A DNA stretch of 64,000 bases from Streptomyces collinus. GTDB lineage: Bacteria; Actinomycetota; Actinomycetes; Streptomycetales; Streptomycetaceae. A program made the translations under genes and the position numbers. The stretch spans positions 2,418,001 through 2,482,000 of the forward strand of contig NZ_CP133771.1 in assembly GCF_031348265.1 (NCBI RefSeq), read 5' to 3'. This document shows positions 1 through 8,608 of the stretch, in pieces (the stretch's first letter is position 1; each line of letters begins with the position of its first letter). The notes under the pieces are model-generated. The model searched no databases and had not been told where the DNA came from. It saw only the letters and a list, made by a program, of their open reading frames with translations.

Positions 1-112
1 GTCGGGGCGGCGCTACCGGGACGAACTCGGCCGGCTGAACGCGGGGTTCGCGGACGAGTGCGAGCACGTGCTGCTGGTGGTGGCGGGGCAGGCCGTGGTG
101 CTGCGGGGCTGA
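1..112 (+). CDS. cobU: Adenosylcobinamide kinase / guanylyltransferase, C-terminal end (partial)
   Basis: Only the last 36 codons are inside the window, read from base 2 to a TGA at 110-112. The visible peptide begins SGRRYRDELGRLN and ends in a hydrophobic VVAGQAVVLRG strand. This is the usual ending of the bifunctional CobU/CobP enzyme, which phosphorylates adenosylcobinamide and then forms adenosyl-GDP-cobinamide. The assignment rests on this tail plus cobT and cobS just downstream, which carry out the following nucleotide-loop steps. The P-loop and the rest of the protein lie left of the window and cannot be checked. Confidence 0.8.
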   Translation, partial: SGRRYRDELGRLNAGFADECEHVLLVVAGQAVVLRG

Positions 113-141
113 CAGGGCCCCACGGCTGCCCCTGCGCCGGG

Positions 142-1188
142 CTAGGGAGCCTTGCGGGCGATCACCCGGTAGGTGTTGGCGAAGCGCGTGCGGCGGGCGA
201 CCGGGGCGATGAGGTGGTCGGCCAGCGCGGCCACGGCCACCAGGGGCAGGCCGGCGCGGAGCAGGGCGGTTCGGGCGTGCCGCTGGACGGAGGGCGGCGG
301 GATGGCCCGCCAGGGGGTGTCCGGGGCCGGGAGGGCGTGCGAGAGGGCCAGGGACATGGCGCCCGCGAGGTCGTGGGGGACGTGGACCGGGCGGTGGTCG
401 AGCGTCAGGATCGCGCAGCCGGTCGACTCCAGTTCCGCGCGGACGTTCTGCGGGGGCAGGAGGTGCAGGTGGCGCGGCTGGTCGTAGGGGAGCCACCAGC
501 GGCCCAGCAGGGCGGCGAAGACACTGCGGGGGCTCAGGGTCTCGATGAGCAGGTGGCCGCCCGGGCGCAGGACGGCGAGGGCGGCCCGGAGTTCCGCCCG
601 GGGGTCGGGCGTGCCCTCCAGGTGGTGGAGCATGCTGACCACGTCGTAGCGGGCGCGCAGGGGCCCGGCGATCTTGGTGTCCGTGAGGCGGCCGACGTGG
701 GCCTCCTCGACGCGGTCGGACGTGCGGGCGCGGACCACGCGCGGGGTGGGGTCCAGGCCGTCGAAGGCGGTGTACGGGAAGAACTGCCGGGCCGTGGCGG
801 GGAAGTCGGCGTGGCCCGTTCCGACGTCGAGCCAGCTCTCCGGTTCGCCGCAGCTCAGCATGGCGCGGGCGGCCGAGCGGTGGCGGCGCGGGCTGCCGCG
901 CAGGGCGAGGAGGCCGTCGCTCGCCGGGTCCCTGGGCGCCCCGCGCGCGGTCCGGTGGTAGAGGGCCAGGCCCTCCAGGGTGAGGCGGGGGTTCTGGAAG
1001 GTGTGGCCGCAGTCCCGGCAGGCGTCGAGGGTGAAGCCGCCCGGCTTGTACTGCCGCAGGTCACCGGTGCGCAGCCGGTTGCGCAGCCGGTCGGAGCCGC
1101 ACCAGGGGCAGTCCTCCCGGCGCGGTTCGTGGACCCGTGCGGTCGTCTGGGGGGCGGGGGGTGCTGAGGAGGCGGGATGTGCGGGCAT
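142..1188 (-). CDS. Class I SAM-dependent methyltransferase with N-terminal zinc ribbon
   Basis: A 348-residue protein from an ATG at 1188. Near residues 24-60 it has two Cys pairs (CPWC and CRDC), which suggests a zinc ribbon. A Rossmann methyltransferase domain follows, with DVGTGHADFP as motif I and a late LRPGGHLLIET strand. The C-terminal third is unassigned. Related proteins are often annotated only as methyltransferases and the substrate is unknown. It is convergent with cobU (29 bp gap) and divergent from cobT (184 bp gap), so nothing ties it to cobalamin synthesis except position. The frame stays open further upstream into cobT, but that part is antisense shadow. The start at 1188 gives the normal family N-terminus. 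Confidence 0.85.
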   Translation of the reverse strand: MPAHPASSAPPAPQTTARVHEPRREDCPWCGSDRLRNRLRTGDLRQYKPGGFTLDACRDCGHTFQNPRLTLEGLALYHRTARGAPRDPASDGLLALRGSPRRHRSAARAMLSCGEPESWLDVGTGHADFPATARQFFPYTAFDGLDPTPRVVRARTSDRVEEAHVGRLTDTKIAGPLRARYDVVSMLHHLEGTPDPRAELRAALAVLRPGGHLLIETLSPRSVFAALLGRWWLPYDQPRHLHLLPPQNVRAELESTGCAILTLDHRPVHVPHDLAGAMSLALSHALPAPDTPWRAIPPPSVQRHARTALLRAGLPLVAVAALADHLIAPVARRTRFANTYRVIARKAP

Positions 1189-1372
1189 GGGCGGCTCCCG
1201 GGGGCGACGGCGTACGGCAAGGACGTACGGCGGGGACGTCGCACGCACCACGTACGACAATCCGCTGCAAAACGGAACGTATGGGAAGCCGATCTCGGGT
1301 GCAACGACGTCGCCGTGACGGAGTGGTGATGTGGCGCCGTGGCGTTCGACCGGGGCCGGTACTGTTCGGCGA

Positions 1373-2482
1373 ATGAGCTCGCTTAATCTCGACGACTTCA
1401 CCGATCTGATCGAGCGTCCGGACGGCGGGATCCGCCGTGACGCCGAGGCGCGCCGGGAGCGACAGATCGTGCCGCCCGGGTCGCTGGGCCGCCTCGACGA
1501 ACTGGGTGAGTGGCTCGCGGCGGCGCAGTCGGCCGTGCCGGTGCGGCCGGTCGAACGGCCGCGGGTGGTGCTCTTCGCCGGTGACCACGGCATCGCCGAG
1601 CTGGGCGTCTCGGCCCGTCCGGCGGGCAGCGCCGGGGAGTTGGTGCGCGAGGTGCTGGAGGGCGGCCGGCCCGTGTCGGTGCTGGCCCGGCGGCTGGGCG
1701 TGCCGGTGCGGATCGTCGACATGGCCCTGGACTGCGACCCCGAGACGCTGCCCGAGGACGTCGTACGGCACCGGGTGCGGCGCGGCAGCGGGCGGATCGA
1801 CATCGAGGACGCGCTGACCCCGCAGGAGGCCGAGGCGGCGTTCCGGGCGGGGATCGCGGTGGCCGACGAGGAGGCCGACTCGGGCACGGACCTGGTGGTG
1901 CTCGGCGATGTGAGCGTCGGCGGGACCACGGCCGCGAGCGTGCTGGTCGCGGCGTTGTGCGGGGTCGACGCGTCGGTCGTCACGGGGCGCGGCGGGCTGG
2001 CGATCGACGACCTGGCGTGGATGCGCAAGTGTGCGGCGATCCGCGACGCGCTGCGCCGGGCCCGGCCGGTGCTCGGGGACCAGTTGCAGCTGCTGGCGGC
2101 GGTGGGCGGGGCCGACCTCGCCGCGATGACGGGCTTCCTGCTGCAGAGCGCGGTGCGCAAGCTGCCGGTGGTGCTCGACGGGGTCGTGACGGCCGCGTGC
2201 GCGCTGGTCGGGCAGCGGATCGCGTTCCGGGCGCCGGACTGGTGGCTGGCCGCGCACGACAGCGGGGAGCCCGGGCAGGCGAAGGCGCTGGACCGGATGG
2301 CCCTGGAGCCGCTGCTGGCCCACGGGGTGACCGTCGGGGAGGGTGCGGGCGGTCTGCTGGCGCTGCCGCTCGTGCAGGCCTCGGCCGCGCTGGCGGCGGA
2401 GCTGCCCGAGAAGCCGAAGGAGTCCGAGGCACCGGCCGGGCCGGAGGCGGCGGCGGAGTCGGAGGCGCCCGCCGAGCAGTAG
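1373..2482 (+). CDS. cobT: Nicotinate-nucleotide:dimethylbenzimidazole phosphoribosyltransferase
   Basis: A 369-residue CobT. It transfers phosphoribose from nicotinate mononucleotide to dimethylbenzimidazole, giving alpha-ribazole phosphate for the lower ligand of cobalamin. Visible family features are PPGSLGRLDELG near the N-terminus, the GDHGIAELGVSA segment, a GDVSVGGTTAAS loop where most CobT have GEMGIGNTT, and a late VGEGAGGLLALPL segment holding the expected catalytic Glu. The last 35 residues are an Ala/Glu/Pro-rich tail outside the family core. I chose the ATG at 1373. A TACTGT hexamer lies only 8 bases before it, so the transcript may be leaderless. cobS follows 1.6 kb later on the same strand. 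Confidence 0.92.
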   Translation: MSSLNLDDFTDLIERPDGGIRRDAEARRERQIVPPGSLGRLDELGEWLAAAQSAVPVRPVERPRVVLFAGDHGIAELGVSARPAGSAGELVREVLEGGRPVSVLARRLGVPVRIVDMALDCDPETLPEDVVRHRVRRGSGRIDIEDALTPQEAEAAFRAGIAVADEEADSGTDLVVLGDVSVGGTTAASVLVAALCGVDASVVTGRGGLAIDDLAWMRKCAAIRDALRRARPVLGDQLQLLAAVGGADLAAMTGFLLQSAVRKLPVVLDGVVTAACALVGQRIAFRAPDWWLAAHDSGEPGQAKALDRMALEPLLAHGVTVGEGAGGLLALPLVQASAALAAELPEKPKESEAPAGPEAAAESEAPAEQ

Positions 2483-2616
2483 CACCCCCGAGATCCAGGT
2501 CACTCACGCCTGGCTCAACTTCGTCCCGTTCCGGTCGGTCTTGGGATGTGGTGTCGGTTTGACTGAGTCACGGACACCCTCAGACATCGCCGCGTACGGA
2601 CGAGGACGGCCGCCGG

Positions 2617-3315
2617 ATGACCACGCTCGCCCGCTGGGCCCGCGCCGAATGGGGACGGCTGTACACCGCGGTGCGCGGGCCGCTGGCCGAGCGGCGGTGG
2701 CGGGCCGTGCCGTTGGCCGTAGTGGCCGTGTGTCTCACGGCCGTGCTGCACCTCGTGCACGGCCAGGCGTGGGGCTACCAGTTCGTGCAGAACACCGGCG
2801 GGGTGCGGGCCGTGGACCCGTTGTGGCTGGCCCTGCTGCGGACACCGCTGTCGCTGTTCGTGCCCGCTCTGGACCTGCCGGTCTGGGGCGCGCTCGTGCA
2901 GATCCTGCTGGTGTTCGGCATCGCCGAGCTGTGCCTGGGCCGGTGGCGGACGCTGGCCCTCGCCTACGTGGCGACGCTCGCTGGCACGCTGTACGCACGC
3001 CTGGGCATCCGGCTGGGCCCCCACTCCCCGCTCGGCCTGCCCGCCTCGGACGCCTGGGTCGTGGACACCGGGCCGTCGGCGGCGGTGGTGGGCCTGGCCG
3101 TCTTCCTGGGCTGGCGCTACCGCGCGTACGTCACGGCCTCGGTGGTGATCGCGGCGATGGTGTTCGAGGTGGCGCTGAAGGAGAACCTCGCGGGCAAGGA
3201 GCACCTCGCCGCGATCATGGCGGTGCTGGTGCTGTGCGGGGTCGGCGAGCTGCGTCAGCGGCGCTCCAGGGACCGGGCGGGCTCGGGGTCGGGCGCACCG
3301 CCGATCCAGTCCTGA
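2617..3315 (+). CDS. Rhomboid-like multi-pass membrane protein
   Basis: A 232-residue protein with about six hydrophobic segments. A GPSAAVVG motif, resembling the rhomboid serine signature GxSx, lies near residues 151-158. A conserved-looking His in KEHLAAIM follows two helices later. These are the two positions expected of a rhomboid Ser-His dyad, so it could be an intramembrane protease, but the match is by eye only and the family may be inactive. It starts with ATG at 2617, 134 bp after cobT. Its last 61 bp overlap the convergent membrane-protein gene ending at 3255. The role and any substrate are unknown. Confidence 0.75.
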   Translation: MTTLARWARAEWGRLYTAVRGPLAERRWRAVPLAVVAVCLTAVLHLVHGQAWGYQFVQNTGGVRAVDPLWLALLRTPLSLFVPALDLPVWGALVQILLVFGIAELCLGRWRTLALAYVATLAGTLYARLGIRLGPHSPLGLPASDAWVVDTGPSAAVVGLAVFLGWRYRAYVTASVVIAAMVFEVALKENLAGKEHLAAIMAVLVLCGVGELRQRRSRDRAGSGSGAPPIQS

Positions 3316-4019
3316 AAGGCGCGCCGGGGGCCCGCCCAGCGGCGGTCGTGGTGGTAGGCCCGCAGGCCGGACCTGGCCCGGGCGCGGGGCCGGTTCCGGT
3401 AGAACCGTCTGGCCCACGGGGAGGTGGGGCGGGCCAGCCGTACGGCCGCGACCAGGGCGACGAGCGGGATGACCAGGCCGAGGACGGCGAGCCGGACCTT
3501 GCCCTTGAACAGGGCGATCAGGGCGAACGCGAAGTTGACGAGGACGTTGACCAGGACGACGGCGCGGTTCTGCTGCTGGTCCTCGTTGAGGTCGTTGACG
3601 CCCAGCGGCGAGAAGCCGATCAGGAGCAGGCCCACGAGGGAGGCCGTGAGGACGACCATCTCCACGCTCTTGCGGCCGTCCGGGGTCCAGTAGACGTCGG
3701 CGAGGTGCAGGACCAGGGCGAACTCGTCGAGGACGAGGCCCGCGCCGATGCCGAAGATCACCGCGGCCAGCGCCGAGCCGAAGCCGTACTGGCCGCCGGC
3801 GACCGCGCCGAAGCCGCCGATGATCGTCAGGATGACGCCGGGAACCACATGGTGGACGTGGACACCGCCGCTGCCGCTGATATTGCGGAAGGGGCCCTTG
3901 CCGGCCCGGATGAGACGGGTGATGCCCCGGGTGATCACGAAGGTGAGGACGAAGGACACGAGAGCGAGAAGCAACGGCAGCTTGCCGGGTTCCATGATGT
4001 TCCGCTCGAACCATCCCAT
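3255..4019 (-). CDS. Conserved integral membrane protein
   Basis: A 254-residue protein. An N-terminal hydrophobic helix is followed by a HVHHVVPG segment, then helices around residues 55-105, 122-140 and 150-195, and a basic tail rich in Arg. The His cluster HVHH and a later LDEFALVLHLADVYW segment look like conserved functional sites, possibly for metal or substrate, but I know no established function. It starts with ATG at 4019, with cobS beginning 61 bp away on the other strand, so the promoters are back to back. Its 3' end overlaps the rhomboid-like gene. Confidence 0.8.
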   Translation of the reverse strand: MGWFERNIMEPGKLPLLLALVSFVLTFVITRGITRLIRAGKGPFRNISGSGGVHVHHVVPGVILTIIGGFGAVAGGQYGFGSALAAVIFGIGAGLVLDEFALVLHLADVYWTPDGRKSVEMVVLTASLVGLLLIGFSPLGVNDLNEDQQQNRAVVLVNVLVNFAFALIALFKGKVRLAVLGLVIPLVALVAAVRLARPTSPWARRFYRNRPRARARSGLRAYHHDRRWAGPRRAFQDWIGGAPDPEPARSLERR

Positions 4020-4079
4020 ATGCGCACTTTATCCTCGGCCGGCGTGCTCGCTCTCCTGACCGGCCGGTAGCCTGCGCCG

Positions 4080-4862
4080 GTGCCCGCAATCTCGCCCCTC
4101 GACGGCCTCCGCTTCGCCTTCGGCACCCTCACGGTGATCCCGGTCCGGGTGACGCGGTGGGACCGGGAGGCCGCCCGCGTCGGCATGCTGTGCGCTCCGC
4201 TGGCCGGGCTGGCGGTCGGTGCCGCCGCCGCCGGGCTCGGGTGGGTGCTGCTGTTCCTCGGCGCGGGCGCGCCGTCGGCCGCCGTGGCGACCGTCGCCGT
4301 CCCGGCCGTCCTCACCCGGGGGCTGCATCTCGACGGGCTCGCGGACACCGCCGACGGGCTGGGCAGCGGGAAGCCCGCCGAGGACGCGCTGCGGATCATG
4401 AAGCAGTCGGACATCGGGCCCTTCGGGGTGATCACCCTCGTCCTCACCCTGCTCGCGCAGGTCGCCGCACTCGCCCAGGCGTACGACGCCTCCTGGGCCC
4501 GGGGCGCGTGCGCCGCCGTCGTCTCCGCGACCCTGGCCCGGCTGGCCCTGACCCTGGCGGCCCGGGCCGGAGTGCCGGCGGCGCGGCCGGAGGGGCTGGG
4601 GGCGGCCGTCGCGGGGGTGGTGCCGCTGCGGGGGGCGGTGCTCGCCGCCGTGGCCGTCGTGGGGGCCGTGGCGGCGGCCGGTGCCCTCTTCGGGCCGTAC
4701 GGCCCGGTCCGCACCGCACTCGCGGCCGTTCTCGCCCTGGCCGCCGCCGAGGCGCTGCTGCGCCACTGCACGCGCCGCTTCGGCGGGGTCACGGGGGATG
4801 TCTTCGGCGGTCTGGCGGAGACGGCGGCGACCACGGCGCTCATCGTTCTGTCACTGGGCTGA
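4080..4862 (+). CDS. cobS: Adenosylcobinamide-GDP ribazoletransferase (cobalamin synthase)
   Basis: A 260-residue integral membrane enzyme that joins adenosylcobinamide-GDP and alpha-ribazole, the last assembly step of the cobalamin nucleotide loop. It shows the CobS signature: GLHLDGLADTADGLG around residues 80-94, MKQSDIGPFG around 107-116, and a late RRFGGVTGDVFGG. The rest is Ala/Val/Leu-rich transmembrane helix. The start is a GTG at 4080. With cobU and cobT it makes three nucleotide-loop genes within 5 kb. No cobalamin riboswitch is visible in front of any of them in this window. Confidence 0.95.
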   Translation: MPAISPLDGLRFAFGTLTVIPVRVTRWDREAARVGMLCAPLAGLAVGAAAAGLGWVLLFLGAGAPSAAVATVAVPAVLTRGLHLDGLADTADGLGSGKPAEDALRIMKQSDIGPFGVITLVLTLLAQVAALAQAYDASWARGACAAVVSATLARLALTLAARAGVPAARPEGLGAAVAGVVPLRGAVLAAVAVVGAVAAAGALFGPYGPVRTALAAVLALAAAEALLRHCTRRFGGVTGDVFGGLAETAATTALIVLSLG

Positions 4863-4943
4863 AACGATCTTCCCGTCCCTCTCCTGCCCGGGCCGCCCAG
4901 CCGCTAGCTTCCTGCCCGACACACAAGTGATCGGGGGACGTTC

Positions 4944-5555
4944 ATGCCGAAGCTGCGCCGTGCCACGGCCTGGCTCGTGGATTTCGCGCTGGTGGCGGCG
5001 CTGGCCTCGGCGCTCGCCGTGCTCACCTTCCACCGGGTCTCCGCGCTCGTCACCGACGTACCCGAACTGGCGACCCGTGGCGGTTTCGACCTGCTGACCT
5101 CGCGCGGCGACGTGCTCGACGCCTCCCAGGACCTGGGGCTCTCGCTGTGGAACAAGTCGGTGCTGTACGTCGAGCAGGCCTTCGGGCTGCTGGTGCTGAC
5201 GGTGTTCCTCTACCAGTGGGCGTGCCTGGCCCTGGCCGGGCGCACGGTCGGCAAGGCCCTGACCGGTCTGAAGGTGACTCCGAACCTCCCGCCCCGGGTC
5301 AGGGCGGCGCGGCGGGCCGCGGTCACCACGGCCGCGGACATCGCCGTGTACGCCGTGGCCTGCGTCCTGCTGGTCGAGGGGCAGATCGTGCTGTCGGTCC
5401 TGGTGTGGGCGGTCGCGGTGGTGCTGTTCCTGATGAACGCGCTGCCGGTCCTCTCCCCCGGCCGCCGGTCCCTCGCCGACCGCGTCGCGGGTACGGCGGT
5501 CACCGGCATCGGGTTCAGCAGGCCCGTCGCCACGCCCCCAGTTCGTACTTCTTGA
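4944..5555 (+). CDS. RDD-family membrane protein
   Basis: A 203-residue protein with an N-terminal RATAWLVDFALV segment, further helices, the typical AGRTVGKALTGLKV loop and RRSLADRVAGTAVTG near the end. These are the hallmarks of RDD-domain proteins. Members are poorly understood and some have been linked to ion exchange. It starts with ATG at 4944, 81 bp after cobS on the same strand. Its 3' end overlaps the convergent GH114 gene by 41 bp, so the two stops lie inside one another's coding sequence. It could be co-transcribed with cobS, but no functional link is apparent. Confidence 0.85.
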   Translation: MPKLRRATAWLVDFALVAALASALAVLTFHRVSALVTDVPELATRGGFDLLTSRGDVLDASQDLGLSLWNKSVLYVEQAFGLLVLTVFLYQWACLALAGRTVGKALTGLKVTPNLPPRVRAARRAAVTTAADIAVYAVACVLLVEGQIVLSVLVWAVAVVLFLMNALPVLSPGRRSLADRVAGTAVTGIGFSRPVATPPVRTS

Positions 5556-6294
5556 GCAGCGAACTGAGCTTCAGGCGGCGGGAGTCGGCGCAGAAGCGGC
5601 CCGTGGGGACCTCGTACTCGACGTGGAAGACGGCCTTGCCGGCCTCGACGAACGGCTTGAGGGCCGCGCACTCGCGGTACTGGGCGCACTGCTCGTTGAC
5701 CGCGAAGTCGAAGTCCCCGACCAGTTCCGGGATCTGGTCCAGGTCGTTCTTCAGACCGACGGCCAGGCCCCGGTCGTGGGCCAGCCGGGCGATGAGGCGG
5801 TTGTAGCGGAGCTGGTCGGTGGCCGTGAGCGGGAAGCCGGTGTCGTTGCGGTAGCCGTCCATGTTGTCCGGCTCGACCGCGTCGAAGCCCTTGTCGCGGC
5901 ACATCTCGATCCGGGCCGCCATGAGCGGTTCCAGGACGTCGGTGCGACGGATGTCGAGCCAGCGCTCGCCCTTCCAGCCGTTGCCGCGCCCGAGCACGGC
6001 CTTCGGGAACTTCCCGGCGTCCGGGCGGAACTCTTCCCAGGCGCCCGTGGAGAGGTAGCAGATGACCTTGCGGTCCTCGCGGTGCAGCCGGGCGACGGTT
6101 TCCTCGGAGTGGTCGAAGCCGTCGATGTCGTAGACCGGCACGTCGACGGAGGTGTCCAGGCGTCCGCTCAGCTGCCACTGCCAGGCCGTGCCGGGGCGGG
6201 GCTGCCAGCGCGGGCCGGGCTTGTCGTCGGGCTCCTGGGTGCAGCCCGCGAGCAGGAGGGCCAGCAGGGCGACGAGCAGGGACGGGCGTCTCAC
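5515..6294 (-). CDS. GH114-family lipoprotein (endo-alpha-1,4-polygalactosaminidase-like)
   Basis: A 259-residue protein with a signal peptide ending in a lipobox (LLALLLAGC), so it is probably an anchored lipoprotein. The mature part reads WQWQLSG, VYDIDGFDHSEETVARLH, KVICYLSTGAWEEFRPD, GFDAVEPDNMDGY, and a later LKNDLDQIPEL and AVNEQCAQY. This is the GH114/TM1410-like barrel, whose characterised members cut galactosamine-containing polymers. The start is a GTG at 6294 with GGAGAA about 8 bases upstream. That GTG overlaps the TGA of the upstream spherulin-4 remnant as GTGA, indicating translational coupling. Longer in-frame readings toward 6519 are out-of-frame shadow of that remnant. Confidence 0.85.
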   Translation of the reverse strand: MRRPSLLVALLALLLAGCTQEPDDKPGPRWQPRPGTAWQWQLSGRLDTSVDVPVYDIDGFDHSEETVARLHREDRKVICYLSTGAWEEFRPDAGKFPKAVLGRGNGWKGERWLDIRRTDVLEPLMAARIEMCRDKGFDAVEPDNMDGYRNDTGFPLTATDQLRYNRLIARLAHDRGLAVGLKNDLDQIPELVGDFDFAVNEQCAQYRECAALKPFVEAGKAVFHVEYEVPTGRFCADSRRLKLSSLLKKYELGAWRRAC

Positions 6295-6515
6295 GAGGTG
6301 TTCTCCGGCTTGTGCAGGGTGTACGGGAGCGTGCCCCAAGGATGATCTCCGGTGCCGGTCACCGCGCAGTGCACCGCCGCGCCCCGCGCCCGGGCCAGAC
6401 CCTCCGGGTCGGCGCCGGGCGGCACGTCGTAGACGAGGTGGCACAGCCGTATGTCCGTGCCGCCGGGCCGGGGTTGCGGGGTCAGCGCGCGGTACGCGGC
6501 CCAGGGGCCCAGCAA
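6291..6515 (-). pseudogene. Truncated C-terminal remnant of a spherulin-4 (GH135-like) gene
   Basis: The frame encodes about 74 residues: LGPWAAYRAL, then IRLCHLVYDVPPG, RGAAVHCAVTGTG and HPWGTLPYTL. These are the closing strands of spherulation-specific family 4 proteins, normally about 230 residues, whose catalytic Asp/Glu lie in the missing N-terminal part. Reading back, a TTG at 6515 is preceded immediately by an in-frame TGA (6518-6516), so no intact N-terminus exists. Characterised GH135 and GH114 enzymes both act on galactosaminogalactan, so an original coupled pair makes sense. The remnant still ends in the GTGA overlap with the GH114 gene. It could instead be expressed as a short leader ORF. 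Confidence 0.7.
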
Positions 6516-6798
6516 TCATGCAAAGCGGCGGGCAGAGCGCTCACCGGATCGCGACGAGTGTGAGTCAGTTCACCGACATGAAGGATCGAGAAATGGCCAC
6601 TACGCCACCGACAGGTGAACACCCGGAGGAATGAGCGAACGGGGCCACGCGCGTAGTCTCGTCGTCGAGTGTTCGCCGCACCGGGGAAGGCCCCGTGACC
6701 CACAGACCCTGGGGTCCGCATAGGGTCGCCTGTCGGGCCCGGTCGACCCACACCGTTCGACCACAGCAACTTCACATCGGAAGCGAGATTTCACCACC

Positions 6799-8325
6799 GT
6801 GACTGCTCTCACTCTCAGCACCGCCGCGGCGCCCGGCCTGCGGGCCGACGCGATCGTGATCGGTGTCGCCAAGGGTGCCAAGGGGCCGGTCGTCGCACCG
6901 GGCGCCGAGGCCGTGGACAAGGCGTACGACGGCAGGCTGGCCGGCGTTCTGGAGACGCTCGGCGCCTCCGGCGGCGAGGGCGAGGTGACGAAGCTGCCGG
7001 CGCCGTCCGGCTTCAAGGCACCGCTCGTCCTGGCGGTCGGTCTGGGCCCGGTCCCGGAGAAGGACGCCGAGTACGGCACCGAGGCCCTGCGCAAGGCCGC
7101 CGGTGTCGCCGCCCGCGCCCTGGCCGGCTCCAAGAAGGCCGCCTTCGCACTGCCGCTGGGCGACGCCGCCGACGCGGGCGCGATCGGGGAGGGCGCGCTG
7201 CTCGGCGCGTACTCCTTCGACGCGTACAAGGACAACGGCAAGGACGCCAAGGCGAAGAACGGCAAGGCTCCCCTCGCCGAGGTCGCCCTGCTCGGCGGCA
7301 AGCCCCGCGACAAGGCGTACAAGGCCGCGGTCGAGCGTGCCGTCGCCGTGTCCGAGGAGCTCAACCGCGCCCGCGACCTGGTCAACACCCCGCCGAACGA
7401 CCTGAACCCCGAGTCGTTCGCCGCGATCGCCCAGGCCGCGGCCAAGGAGCACGGCATCAAGGTGCAGGTGCTCGACGAGAAGGCCCTGGTCAAGGGCGGC
7501 TACGGCGGCATCCTCGGCGTCGGGGCCGGCTCGGCGGCGGGACCGCGCCTGGTGAAGCTGTCCTACACCTCCTCGAAGGCGAAGAAGCACCTCGCCCTCG
7601 TCGGCAAGGGCATCACCTACGACTCGGGCGGCATCTCGCTGAAGCCGGCCGGTCACAACGAGACGATGAAGTGCGACATGAGCGGCGCGGCCTCGGTGTT
7701 CGCCGCGGTCGTCGCCGCCGCGCGTCTCGGCCTGGAGGTCAACGTCACCGGCTGGCTCGCCCTGGCCGAGAACATGCCCTCCGGCTCCGCGACCCGTCCG
7801 GGTGACGTGCTGCGGATGTACAGCGGCAAGACGGTGGAGGTGCTCAACACCGACGCCGAGGGCCGGCTGGTGCTCGCGGACGCCCTGTGGGCGGCGTCGC
7901 AGGAGAAGCCGGACGCGATCGTGGACGTGGCGACGCTGACCGGGGCGATGGTGCTGGCGCTGGGCAACCGGACGTTCGGGATCATGGGCAACGACGACGC
8001 GTTCCGCGCGGCGCTGGTCGAGGCCGCCGAGGAGGTCGGGGAGCCGGCGTGGCCGATGCCGCTGCCGGAGCACCTGCGCAAGGGCATGGACTCGCCCACG
8101 GCCGACATTGCGAACATGGGTGAGCGGATGGGCGGCGGCCTGGTCGCCGGTCTCTTCCTGCGCGAGTTCGTGGGCGAGGGCATCACCTGGGCGCACCTGG
8201 ACATCGCCGGGCCGGCCTTCAACGAAGGCGGGCCCTTCGGGTACACGCCGAAGGGCGGTACGGGGACGGCCGTGCGGACGCTGGTGCGGCTGGCGGAGCT
8301 GACGGCTGCGGGCGATCTGGGCTGA
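6799..8325 (+). CDS. pepA: Leucyl aminopeptidase (M17 cytosol aminopeptidase)
   Basis: A 508-residue M17 metallopeptidase that removes N-terminal residues from peptides in the cytoplasm. The metal and catalytic residues are all visible: Lys270 and Asp275 in GKGITYDSGG, Asp293 in KCDMSGAAS, and Asp352, Glu354 and Arg356 in NTDAEGRLVLADAL. The variable N-terminal domain fills residues 1-170, a normal length for the family. The start is a GTG at 6799. The 280 bp upstream hold its promoter and the dead end of the spherulin-4 remnant. Next comes a Streptomyces intergenic repeat and then lpd. PepA next to the dehydrogenase E2 region is an old actinobacterial arrangement. Confidence 0.95.
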   Translation: MTALTLSTAAAPGLRADAIVIGVAKGAKGPVVAPGAEAVDKAYDGRLAGVLETLGASGGEGEVTKLPAPSGFKAPLVLAVGLGPVPEKDAEYGTEALRKAAGVAARALAGSKKAAFALPLGDAADAGAIGEGALLGAYSFDAYKDNGKDAKAKNGKAPLAEVALLGGKPRDKAYKAAVERAVAVSEELNRARDLVNTPPNDLNPESFAAIAQAAAKEHGIKVQVLDEKALVKGGYGGILGVGAGSAAGPRLVKLSYTSSKAKKHLALVGKGITYDSGGISLKPAGHNETMKCDMSGAASVFAAVVAAARLGLEVNVTGWLALAENMPSGSATRPGDVLRMYSGKTVEVLNTDAEGRLVLADALWAASQEKPDAIVDVATLTGAMVLALGNRTFGIMGNDDAFRAALVEAAEEVGEPAWPMPLPEHLRKGMDSPTADIANMGERMGGGLVAGLFLREFVGEGITWAHLDIAGPAFNEGGPFGYTPKGGTGTAVRTLVRLAELTAAGDLG

Positions 8326-8376
8326 TCGTCGCCTGAGAGCTCGGTCTCGTCCGTCGTGTGGCGAGTGCGGGGGCGT

Positions 8377-8410
8377 GGGGGCTGTTCGCGCAGTTCCCCG
8401 CGCCCCTTGG
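8377..8410 (+). repeat. Streptomyces intergenic repeat (TTCGCGCAGTTCCCCGCGCC type), copy A
   Basis: The core GCTGTTCGCGCAGTTCCCC followed by GCGCCCCTTGG lies between pepA and lpd. The same element occurs reversed at 11918-11947 and, diverged, at 40717-40757. I know it as a very common short intergenic repeat in Streptomyces chromosomes. It can fold as a short GC stem and generates spurious ORFs. Its function is not established. Confidence 0.7.
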
Positions 8411-8608
8411 GCGTTTCCCCGGCGGGGCTCATCTGAACGTGGGGCGTCTCACACCGCAGCCCGGCGTCTCCTTGTGTGCCGACAAGTGCGAAGATGGGGC
8501 TCGGCAGGACAGGGCCCCACCGAAGGGCCGAAGAACGAGCGGCCGGACACCAGCCGCCTGCCGGTCACTGAAGACCGGCTCACGGCGCACATGCATGGAG
8601 GACGTGAC

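Noticed and set aside
1189..1372. Cobalamin riboswitch upstream of cobT
   Set aside because: The 184-base gap lacks a recognisable B12-box and the needed length of structured leader.
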